From Bacteroidales bacterium (GTDB lineage Bacteria > Bacteroidota > Bacteroidia > Bacteroidales > Prolixibacteraceae): 64,000 bases of DNA. The stretch spans positions 1 through 64,000 of the forward strand of contig JAAYAG010000087.1 in the NCBI GenBank assembly GCA_012719495.1, given 5' to 3'. The position numbers and the translations under genes are program-made. The notes under the pieces were generated by a model, which ran no database searches, was not told the origin of the DNA, and saw nothing but the letters and a program-made list of their open reading frames with translations. This document shows, one piece after another, positions 16,969-24,720 of the stretch; within the stretch, counting starts at the first letter, position 1; the number at the start of each line of letters is the position of its first letter.

Positions 16969-19317
16969 TCAATAAAATTTAAAGGCGTACGATATGGATG
17001 GAATAATCGGGAAAAGGCTTTCTTGCTCAACATGTGCATTGCCAGTACGGCCTGTTTCTTCGTTGTAATCACCATTTACAATTGAAACATAGAAGGGGTT
17101 TTGCCGGTTATAGGCATTATAAACCCCCACTCTCCAGGTACGGATTCCTTTCTTTTTTGGTTTGTCGAACGCGACGCTTACATCGAGCCGATGATATGCC
17201 GGTGTTTGAAAGTTGTTCCTTTCATCTACATAATCGATGGTCTCAAGGTTTTTACCCGTCAAATCGGTAAGAACTGGAATTGACTGGGTTGGCAAGGTAA
17301 CATGAAAGCCCGACATGTAAACCCATGCTGCCGACAGTTGCACATTCTTTTTCAATTGATAAACACCAGCAACGGCAAAATTGTGCCGCCGGTCGTAATC
17401 AAAGGGAAATGGCTTACCAGCATTTATCGATGCAAACTCCCTATCGGTTTTCGAAAGCGTGTAACTAAGCCAGCCAGTGAGTTTACCTTTCTTTTTCTCA
17501 ACAAAAAATTCAATCCCCTTGCTTGAGCCGTTTCCCGACACAATTTTATCGATATTGTCAACAGGATTTTCCATAAAAGAAACCCCATCGAGATAGGCAA
17601 TGAGGTTTTTCATCTGCTTGGTATACAAATCGATAGAAATACGATAGGACGAATTGTTAAAGCTCGCACCAACAGAATATTGTGAAGCTTTTTCGGGCAA
17701 AAGGTGGCTTTGTGCAGGCAACCAGTAGTCGGTAGGCATCCCGATAGTTGCATTGGTCAGCAAGTGAATATTTTGTCCCATCTGTGTATACGAAGCATTG
17801 GCCGAAAAGTTCCTACGCAGCGAATATGACACCATTGCTCTTGGCTCAATGGTCGAGAATTTACTGTTTTCATACAAAAAAAGGTTCGAATGAACACCAA
17901 AAAGAAATTGGAGCCGGTGTAAAATGCTACCCCCAAGCTCGAAATACAGTGAAGACTCAGACGCAAATGAATTTTTCACCAGAGAATCGGGGACAAAATA
18001 ATCGTTCGCTCTATTTACAAGGCTTCCCTGAAAGGTTTTGCTCCCTGAATCGAAAAAATGCCCAACCAAAGACACCCCTGATTTAAAATAATAATTCCCC
18101 ATAAAAGGAACTTCAACATCAGATCGAACACCAACATCTTGTATGCCAGACTTGTAGTTATAATAGAAGTTTTCGGAATACTCATCAGAAGTGAAACGTT
18201 CTTTAATCTGGGTTTTGTAATCATAGCCCGAAAAATAGAGGGTAGTATTCATAAAAGAATTCTTCCGAAAAAGGTGGCTCCACCGTAAAGAAGCTATTGA
18301 ATTTCCCCAGGAAATAGACTGGCTATTAACATTCTGCTTAACATCAGTCTTATTTTTCTCCGACATTTTTGCTTTATCTTTTCCCAAATATATGTTCAAG
18401 TAAATCCGGTCGGTTAAACTGAACGTGTAATTTGCCTTAGCATTTATATCGCCAAAATAATAGTTGATACCGCCACCTTTAGATAATTGAGAAACCGGAT
18501 AGGTAAACAAATCGATAAACGTGCGCCGCACAGCAACATTGAAGGAGCTTTTTTCCTTACTAATTGGCCCTTCGATATGAAATTTCCCCATAAGTATGCC
18601 AATTTCACCACCGCCGGTAAGCCTTTTATTGTTTCCGTCGTAAAGCACCAAATCGATGACCGACGAAGCCCGTCCCCCGTATTTTGCAGGGAAGCCACTT
18701 TTATATATATCACAACTTTTTATTACATCGGAATTTACGACCGAGAAGAAACCCAATAAATGATTCGTATTATACACAGGAACATCATCGATAATAACAA
18801 GATTTTGCCCCGGATCTCCTCCACGAACAAAAATATTACTCGTTCCTTCCGTACCGGCCTGAATTCCAGGAGTTAGCTGCAATGTTTTAAACACATCGGG
18901 CTCCGATAAAATAACTGGCAGTTGAGTGATTTTGCTAACCGGCAAAGATATTTTCCCCGTTTGACTCACTTCCCGGTCAGATGCTTCGTAAAAAACATCA
19001 ACAGCATCAAGCACAGTATTTTCAGCAAGTTTAAATGTAAGAACCTCTCCAAAAGCCGAATCGCGAACAACAAACAATTGTTTTTCATGTCCGATATACG
19101 ACAATTGAAGAGTATCGCCCAAAGAAACAGCAATTGTAAAATAACCGTAATTATTAGAAACCACTCCTTTAGCCTTGGAAAAGTTGTAAACATTAGCACC
19201 AGTTAACCGTTCGCCATTCAATTTGCTTTCAACAATTCCAGAAATAGTTTTCTCTTGTGAAAAAACAATCAACGGAAATACAATCAAGATTTGTACAATA
19301 AGCCAGAACCTATTCAT
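16969..19317 (-). CDS. TonB-dependent outer-membrane receptor 2
   Basis: 782 aa. Signal peptide (about 1-20), CarboxypepD-like domain (about 23-105: GIVESKLNGERLTGANVYN), plug (about 115-225: FVRGGDPGQNLVIIDDVPVYN, FPAKYGGRASSVIDL), then a long beta-barrel ending SYAFKFY. Close in architecture to receptors 1 and 3, all three sharing the LPV-ETDVLK/LSEPDVFK-like stretch before the plug. It starts 12 nt after the stop of receptor 3, so the two receptors are expressed from one transcript. The function is uptake of an unknown ligand; plug variants between the three suggest different ligands (inference). Confidence 0.92.
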   Translation of the reverse strand: MNRFWLIVQILIVFPLIVFSQEKTISGIVESKLNGERLTGANVYNFSKAKGVVSNNYGYFTIAVSLGDTLQLSYIGHEKQLFVVRDSAFGEVLTFKLAENTVLDAVDVFYEASDREVSQTGKISLPVSKITQLPVILSEPDVFKTLQLTPGIQAGTEGTSNIFVRGGDPGQNLVIIDDVPVYNTNHLLGFFSVVNSDVIKSCDIYKSGFPAKYGGRASSVIDLVLYDGNNKRLTGGGEIGILMGKFHIEGPISKEKSSFNVAVRRTFIDLFTYPVSQLSKGGGINYYFGDINAKANYTFSLTDRIYLNIYLGKDKAKMSEKNKTDVKQNVNSQSISWGNSIASLRWSHLFRKNSFMNTTLYFSGYDYKTQIKERFTSDEYSENFYYNYKSGIQDVGVRSDVEVPFMGNYYFKSGVSLVGHFFDSGSKTFQGSLVNRANDYFVPDSLVKNSFASESSLYFELGGSILHRLQFLFGVHSNLFLYENSKFSTIEPRAMVSYSLRRNFSANASYTQMGQNIHLLTNATIGMPTDYWLPAQSHLLPEKASQYSVGASFNNSSYRISIDLYTKQMKNLIAYLDGVSFMENPVDNIDKIVSGNGSSKGIEFFVEKKKGKLTGWLSYTLSKTDREFASINAGKPFPFDYDRRHNFAVAGVYQLKKNVQLSAAWVYMSGFHVTLPTQSIPVLTDLTGKNLETIDYVDERNNFQTPAYHRLDVSVAFDKPKKKGIRTWRVGVYNAYNRQNPFYVSIVNGDYNEETGRTGNAHVEQESLFPIIPSISYAFKFY

Positions 19318-19329
19318 CTCAACACATTT

Positions 19330-21660
19330 TTAAAAGAACAATTTATACGAAATAGAAGGGATGCAAGGGAAATAGCTAATTTGATACTTCTTTATCGGTT
19401 CATACTTTTCCTCGTTGGGCATCATGCCTCCATCTTTGTTGTACCCATAGTAATATGCAGCCGGGTTGTGCCGGTTATAAACATTGTAAACCGAGAAATT
19501 CCACTGGGCTTTTCTTCCCCGCTTGGTAGTTATGTTCTTTATAAAACCAACATCGAGTCGATGGTAGTCCTTCATGCGGTCGCTATTTCTTTCGCCATAA
19601 ATGAACGCTTCCTCGTAGGTAATGCCTCCATGCCCGTCGGAATCGGGAACAGGCACTATCTGGCGACCTTCGACCGGGGTATAAGGCAACCCAGTTTGAT
19701 AAACCCACAAGGCATTGAACGACCACGCATCGTTAATCTTTTTGCTCACTGTCAATGAAATGGAATGAGGCCTGTCGAATTCAAACAGATACTCCTCGCC
19801 TTTATTGATGCCCGGGAACTTACGGGTAGTTTTCGAATAGGTGTAGCCCAAAAACCCGGTCCACTCCCCTTTCGTTTTCCTAATCAGGAACTCAATTCCC
19901 TTTGATGTTCCACTCCCACCTATTTCTAATTTCTTTCGCCAACCGCCATCGCCCATCAAACTCGAGTATCCTTCTTTATAGGCCACCAACTGGTTCATCT
20001 CCTTATGGTAATACGTTAGTTCGGCATCGAATAAATTATTAGCAAAAGCCCCTTTCCAGCCAAAAGTGTACTGTGTCGATGTCGATGGTGAAATTGCGTT
20101 ATCGGCTGGTACCCAAACCTCGCTATTGAAAATATTCCCGGAGGTGAATACAAGATGGGCATATTGACTTACTTGCTGCCAAGTTGCGTTAAGAGAATGA
20201 GTTTTGAAAATATGTGCCGAAAGAGACAAGCGGGGCTCAAATCCTAACTTAGAAAAGCCCTCAGCACCAAAATGAACCACCCGCATTCCAAGGTCGGCAT
20301 CAACATGATTGAATATTGAGATTTTATTCGACAAGTACCCTGCCAGCTCATTGGTGTGTATTCTTTCATTAGTCTCTAGGCTCTGCGTGCCCGAGATAGT
20401 TGTATGGTTTGGAACATGAATATAAGACGTATATTTTGCCCCAAAATCGATATTCCAGTATTTCACAAGCTTAAACTGCCAATCACTTCTGAGCGAAAAA
20501 TCGTCGACCGAAGAGATATAATTATTTTCATAATCAACAGTATCCAATTTACTTTCGGAATGATATTGGCCTACCGCATTGAGCCGGTAACGAGTATACG
20601 AAAATGAATTATCGGCAAAAAGTCGAGGCGAAATAACCTTGCTCCAACGCACCGAAGCCATATTGTTCCCCCAGGTGTTTCCCATCGATGATTTTTCTTT
20701 ATCCTTGCCATTCCGTTTCGTCCAGTATTTTAAGTAATCATCTCCCAAGTAAAGGTTTATCGAGACACTGTTTTTTTTGTCGGGTTGCCATGTAAATTTC
20801 CCGTTGAGATCGTGGAATCCATAAAAAACATAGAAATCACCGCCGTCCGACAATCCACTGATTAAGATCATTATCGGATCGATCAATGTTTTTCGCCCTG
20901 TTACCATGAGGCTTGCAGTTTTATTAAACAGAGGGCCTTCTACACTGAACGAAACATCGGTAAGGCCAATGCCCAGCGAGCCGCGAAAGCCCGACTTGTT
21001 TCCTTCTTTTTGTGTTATTGCCACAACCGATGAAAGTTTTCCTCCGTATCTGGCAGGAAATCCTCCCTTAAAAACTTCAATGTTATTGATCATTTCAGGA
21101 TTGAACACCGACATAAACCCGCCCAAGTGGTTTACATAAATCAGCGGCACATTATCAATCAGGTAAAGGTTTTCGCCGGGGTTTCCGCCACGCACGTTTA
21201 ATAAACTTGACCCTTCTTGCTGAGCCTGAATCCCGGGCATCAACTGCATGGCTTTCAACACATCGGGCTTGCCACCAAGAGACGGTATGTTAAGCAAATC
21301 CTGTTTGCCCATCAAAGAGACATTGAACTGCTTCGCCTGCTCGCCCTTTATAACAATTTCTTCGAGTGTTTCTCCGGCATCGAGGGCAATGGTTAATAGG
21401 GTATCGTTTCTCACAGCAACGGATTGCTGACGATACCCGATAAACGATACCTGAACTTTCCCGCTCTTCACAATCAACGAAAAATAACCGTTATTATCGG
21501 TCGATTGCCCATTGTTGGTTCCTTCTTCAACTACATTTGCCCCGATGAGCCGCTCTCCGGTTTGGCTGTCGGTTACAAAGCCGGAAACATGCAACTGGGC
21601 TGAAACATTACAGGCCAGCACTACAGAAAAAAACAAAATAATTATCGACTTAAAATTCAT
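19330..21660 (-). CDS. TonB-dependent outer-membrane receptor 3
   Basis: 776 aa. Signal peptide (1-21), CarboxypepD-like domain (GFVTDSQTGERLIGANVVE), plug with LNVRGGNPGENLYLIDNVPLIY and FPARYGGKLSSVVAI, beta-barrel to a terminal SYKLFF. Its first 11 nt overlap the end of the DUF4249 gene upstream, which indicates translational coupling. In this pair DUF4249 precedes the receptor, the reverse of pairs 1 and 2. It is followed after 12 nt by receptor 2, making a contiguous DUF4249-receptor-receptor-DUF4249 block. Confidence 0.92.
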   Translation of the reverse strand: MNFKSIIILFFSVVLACNVSAQLHVSGFVTDSQTGERLIGANVVEEGTNNGQSTDNNGYFSLIVKSGKVQVSFIGYRQQSVAVRNDTLLTIALDAGETLEEIVIKGEQAKQFNVSLMGKQDLLNIPSLGGKPDVLKAMQLMPGIQAQQEGSSLLNVRGGNPGENLYLIDNVPLIYVNHLGGFMSVFNPEMINNIEVFKGGFPARYGGKLSSVVAITQKEGNKSGFRGSLGIGLTDVSFSVEGPLFNKTASLMVTGRKTLIDPIMILISGLSDGGDFYVFYGFHDLNGKFTWQPDKKNSVSINLYLGDDYLKYWTKRNGKDKEKSSMGNTWGNNMASVRWSKVISPRLFADNSFSYTRYRLNAVGQYHSESKLDTVDYENNYISSVDDFSLRSDWQFKLVKYWNIDFGAKYTSYIHVPNHTTISGTQSLETNERIHTNELAGYLSNKISIFNHVDADLGMRVVHFGAEGFSKLGFEPRLSLSAHIFKTHSLNATWQQVSQYAHLVFTSGNIFNSEVWVPADNAISPSTSTQYTFGWKGAFANNLFDAELTYYHKEMNQLVAYKEGYSSLMGDGGWRKKLEIGGSGTSKGIEFLIRKTKGEWTGFLGYTYSKTTRKFPGINKGEEYLFEFDRPHSISLTVSKKINDAWSFNALWVYQTGLPYTPVEGRQIVPVPDSDGHGGITYEEAFIYGERNSDRMKDYHRLDVGFIKNITTKRGRKAQWNFSVYNVYNRHNPAAYYYGYNKDGGMMPNEEKYEPIKKYQISYFPCIPSISYKLFF

Positions 21661-22585
21661 ACGGAGGAGGGGTTATCGTGTCGGTTTTGACAAATGAATA
21701 TCCTGAAAAAATCCCATTGGCATTTTCTATGTTTGAATAGACTGGAGATGCGGTTATCGGGGTTATCAAACCATCGGCCGAACGGCCTCTAGAATAAAGG
21801 TACAACTGTTTGCGGTAGCGATAATAATCATACGTCAACGACCTGAGTTCTATAATCAAAGGGGAAAGCATTGTAACGTATGATCCTGACACGCCATACG
21901 ATGCACCTGTTGTATAATTAAGAACCATGGTGTACAACGAATCGGTAATAATTTCGTTACTGAACAACATGAGGGGTAACCCTTCATTTAATAATACAGG
22001 GTCGTTAACTAATGGGATGTATACCGGATCTTCTTCAGTATATTCCTCCTCGCCGCCCCAACTACCTATGCGTTGAATATATCTAATGCTTATTTCGTAA
22101 TACCTTGTTTGGTTAGGATTGTTTTTAAATGTAAGTTTTACCGCCGGGAAAGTGGTACCTTCTTCGTCGCGCCCTGCAATGTTAATATGTTCAATTTTTT
22201 CAATTTCTGCCGGTTCAGGTATGGTTTCGCGACAATACACCGTTTGGTAGCCAGGAACTACTATTTCACAGGAGTATTCTACCAAGGGTTCTACAATCCG
22301 CGATGAAACATAAAGACCATTGCCATGTTTTTCAAGCTGTTCAACAAAGACAGAGTCAACCCATAAATCAACCTTCGCGTTGTTTTCCATAGGCAACAAT
22401 GTTGAATCAAGCTTTCCGGTCATTGAAATATGTACCGTTAACGGCTGCCCTTGAACTAAAATACAATTGATAACCGGTTTCTGTCCATGGTCGGGAAATT
22501 CATCTTCAACCAAGCTTCGACATGAAAAAACAGCCAATAAGCAACAGGCCAGCAAGAAAAGGAGCAAATAGTTTTTTACGTTCAT
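21650..22585 (-). CDS. DUF4249 lipoprotein (partner of receptor 3)
   Basis: 311 aa; lipobox VFSC (Cys22), KPVINCILVQGQPLTVHISMTGKL as the DUF4249 opening strand pair, and the ASPVYSNIENANGIFSGYSF motif near the C-terminus. It ends by overlapping the receptor 3 start by 11 nt and begins 12 nt after the small barrel gene. A surface ligand-binding role beside the receptor is inferred from genomic pairing only. Confidence 0.82.
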   Translation of the reverse strand: MNVKNYLLLFLLACCLLAVFSCRSLVEDEFPDHGQKPVINCILVQGQPLTVHISMTGKLDSTLLPMENNAKVDLWVDSVFVEQLEKHGNGLYVSSRIVEPLVEYSCEIVVPGYQTVYCRETIPEPAEIEKIEHINIAGRDEEGTTFPAVKLTFKNNPNQTRYYEISIRYIQRIGSWGGEEEYTEEDPVYIPLVNDPVLLNEGLPLMLFSNEIITDSLYTMVLNYTTGASYGVSGSYVTMLSPLIIELRSLTYDYYRYRKQLYLYSRGRSADGLITPITASPVYSNIENANGIFSGYSFVKTDTITPPPYEF

Positions 22586-22597
22586 ATTTCATTTTTA

Positions 22598-23158
22598 TTA
22601 AAATCGGAAACAAAGGCCCGCCCGCCAATCAACAAAATTGCCACGACCATATTCTCCATATATCCCCCAGTGTTTCGCTGGGTAAAGGGCTAGCCCAGCA
22701 TAAATTCCATAATCAAAAGGTTCGCGATAATCTTTAATAGCCATGCCAGAATTCACAAACAAAAAACTCCCAAATCTTGCCGAGATGTATGGATCAATCC
22801 AAAAATCGTTTTTGCGAAAAATTAATGGCACGGGTTTGAAATTTGCACCCACCCCATAAAAAAGCAAGGGGCGATACACCGGAAACCCCATTGTCAACTC
22901 ATCATTGAAAACTACATCCTTATAGCGCCATGCACCAAGATAAATTCCTGCTTCAAAATAATTAGTCCATCGATAACTTGTCTCAATTGTAAAACTAGAT
23001 GTTTTATCTACGAAACTATAGGGTTGTATAATATGTTCCAACAATGGATACAAGCCATAGGCCAATTTTGCTTTAAAACGCATACCGGTAACGGGTTCAG
23101 AAGCAAAAGAACTGGCTAGCAAAATTGTACAAAAAAAGGTAATCATTATGCTCTTCAT
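22598..23158 (-). CDS. Small outer-membrane beta-barrel-like protein, 186 aa
   Basis: Signal peptide (MKSIMITFFCTILLASSFA) and then alternating aromatic strands (FTIETSYRWTNYFEAGIYLGAW, YGVGANFKPVPL, YGIYGEYGRGNF) ending in LCFRF, typical of a BAM-inserted barrel. No family name recognised. First gene of the DUF4249/receptor block, lying just after the hairpin that follows the 317-aa lipoprotein. The parallel position of the 229-aa barrel gene after the 443-aa lipoprotein makes the two loci look organised alike. Confidence 0.65.
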   Translation of the reverse strand: MKSIMITFFCTILLASSFASEPVTGMRFKAKLAYGLYPLLEHIIQPYSFVDKTSSFTIETSYRWTNYFEAGIYLGAWRYKDVVFNDELTMGFPVYRPLLFYGVGANFKPVPLIFRKNDFWIDPYISARFGSFLFVNSGMAIKDYREPFDYGIYAGLALYPAKHWGIYGEYGRGNFVDWRAGLCFRF

Positions 23159-23176
23159 ATAAGTATGATTTAATGT

Positions 23177-23216
23177 ATATTTCTATCTGGCATCAAAGAA
23201 TGCCAGATAGAAATAT
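23177..23216 (-). terminator. Strong hairpin after the 317-aa lipoprotein gene
   Basis: Perfect 17-bp inverted repeat (23177-23193 with 23200-23216, 6-nt loop; arm begins ATATTTCTATCTGGCAT) lying between the lipoprotein stop at 23233 and the barrel gene start at 23158. No T run follows on the minus strand. I see no convincing promoter in the 74-nt gap, so transcription of the barrel-receptor block may depend on read-through past this hairpin. Confidence 0.65.
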
Positions 23217-23232
23217 CTGCTCGTTACTTGTA

Positions 23233-24186
23233 TTATTCACAATAAGCTTTAGCTTGGTTAGTGTATTCTTGTTGCGCCCAACTATCATACGAATGTAAGC
23301 CAATTTGGCTAGAGTTGTTGCAGTACCCCACCGGAAGATACTTCTCTATAACTTTAGTATTCTCAATAGTTCCAACACAATAAGCATGATTATCGCTCCA
23401 AATATTATTCGAATTTAAATATGTTACTCCAATATTGATATCGACTGAAACATCTCTCGTACAATAATACCAAATTCCCAAAAAACCTTGATGATAAGGA
23501 CGAGCTTCAAAATAAGCGCAAGCAAGATAAGGGTATGATATATCTGCCCATTTACCAATTTTAAGTCTAATTCTCTCATCCCCAGAATCACTTCTAAAAG
23601 TACTCGAAACACAATCAATTGATTCGCTTTTATAATAGCTATTATTTGAAGATGTTAGCAAAGAAGAATTTTCGATACTTACAGCCGTGTTAAAATCAGC
23701 ATTTTTCAGTTCATCAATTTTGTTTTCATCAACAGAAACAACAGCATCCTTGTATACTTTGCAGATTTTGTTGTTAACTTGAAAAAGACAATCACTATTT
23801 GCAAAAAAACGATATGGATTATCGCTAAATATAACATCCAACTCATATCCTCCAGCATTGTCCTCAACTAATTGCAAAAAGTTACTGTTCTTTTTTACAA
23901 ACTGCTTCACTTCTTCAACCGACTTGAAGTCTTCAGGTTCGACACTTGCATAAAAACGTTCAGATTCCAACCCAAGCGATTTAAAACCTTTTGAAACTTC
24001 CCATACTTCCCGGTCTTCTTCGTTCATTTCGAAAACTTTATTTAATTCACTAACACAATCATCAATGGTTTCAAAATACAGCATATTCTCACAGCCTTGC
24101 GATTGCAACGATGTAATTTCATCGTTTTGACACGACATTAAAAACACAATTATTATTGCGCTTAAAAAAGAAGTTTTAGTCTTCAT
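23233..24186 (-). CDS. Large lipoprotein of unknown function, 317 aa
   Basis: Signal peptide with lipobox LMSC (Cys19), then an N-terminal region opening with CENMLYFETIDDCVSEL that resembles Bacteroidota lipoproteins of the DUF4848 type (a tentative resemblance). The C-terminal half is rich in Cys, Tyr and Trp (YYCTRDVSVDI, HAYCVGTIEN, VGYCNNS) and ends AKAYCE, suggesting a disulfide-stabilised extracytoplasmic domain. The ATG lies at the edge of the 370-bp promoter/leader repeat, and a 17-bp hairpin follows the stop. No function can be assigned. Confidence 0.7.
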   Translation of the reverse strand: MKTKTSFLSAIIIVFLMSCQNDEITSLQSQGCENMLYFETIDDCVSELNKVFEMNEEDREVWEVSKGFKSLGLESERFYASVEPEDFKSVEEVKQFVKKNSNFLQLVEDNAGGYELDVIFSDNPYRFFANSDCLFQVNNKICKVYKDAVVSVDENKIDELKNADFNTAVSIENSSLLTSSNNSYYKSESIDCVSSTFRSDSGDERIRLKIGKWADISYPYLACAYFEARPYHQGFLGIWYYCTRDVSVDINIGVTYLNSNNIWSDNHAYCVGTIENTKVIEKYLPVGYCNNSSQIGLHSYDSWAQQEYTNQAKAYCE

Positions 24187-24552
24187 TTTCTTAATTTTGT
24201 TTCGTTAAACATTAGTTTAATTAAACCTCATCACACCTTACTGGCTCTGAAACTTGTATGAGGTGGTGAGGTTGCTTTTTGTTCAGCAATTTGGGTATAG
24301 CCACTTTCCCGGACAACTGCCTTGCAGCCTCCGAAATGTTAGAAAGAGATCAGTGCCCGGCAATTCCTCCTTCCTTGTTAATTTTGTTACGTTGTATTTT
24401 GTTGCCCGACGCGGGGCTTTTCATCAGGGGTTTTTGCATGTTGTTTTCCAAGGGATTGTTAAGGTTAATAGTTATTATTGCAAGTATAAATAAAAAAATA
24501 ATATGATCTACCCCCCCCATTTATTTATTCATTTTTTTGACGAATGACTGTT
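24184..24552 (-). repeat. 370-bp promoter/leader repeat, copy B
   Basis: Second full copy of the element at 15496-15870, again starting exactly at the ATG of a large lipoprotein. Differences from copy A cluster in loops (for example GCCC-GACGCG-GGGC against GCCC-GGCGCG-GGGC on the plus strand) and in the segment just upstream of the start codon. A short open frame in the leader that ends in GGIAGH before a TGA differs between copies mostly at non-synonymous sites, so it is unlikely to be selected as a peptide. From about 24590 to 24717 I see nothing but the TPR gene promoter. Confidence 0.75.
24481..24550 (-). promoter_or_regulatory. G-tract promoter, copy B
   Basis: Same order as in copies A and C: CAGTCATTCGTC block, G-tract of 8 (24511-24518), 22-nt spacer, TATACTTG (24481-24488). 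It would give a leader of about 290 nt before the 317-aa lipoprotein gene. Three-fold conservation of spacing is the main support. Confidence 0.5.
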
Positions 24553-24693
24553 TCGCGGTGACGAAAGCAAGGGAAGACAGTGTTGTCGTCAGGTTTTACA
24601 TAAAACATCCGTTTTAAAGGCAAACTTTTCACACTGATTACTTGGTTTACGTTTCATTAACACGAAAAAAGATGCACAACAACATAAAACCGT

Positions 24694-24701
24694 TATTTTT
24701 G
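24694..24701 (+). promoter_or_regulatory. Candidate -7 box for the TPR-protease-ruvC run
   Basis: TATTTTTG matches TAnnTTTG and ends 19 nt before the ATG at 24721. A well-matched -33 box at 19-nt spacing is not evident. It is divergent from promoter copy B. Confidence 0.35.
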
Positions 24702-24720
24702 TGCAGAAGGAAAAATAGTG

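Noticed and set aside
24254-24506. Plus-strand open frames of 75-79 codons within the repeat upstream of the 317-aa lipoprotein.
   Set aside because: They lie antisense to the promoter/leader repeat, exist in overlapping frames and have no start context or recognisable product. They reflect the conserved leader DNA.
12625-24552. Insertion sequence or transposon ends as an explanation for the promoter repeats.
   Set aside because: No transposase, no terminal inverted repeats and no target duplications are visible; copies end at start codons instead.
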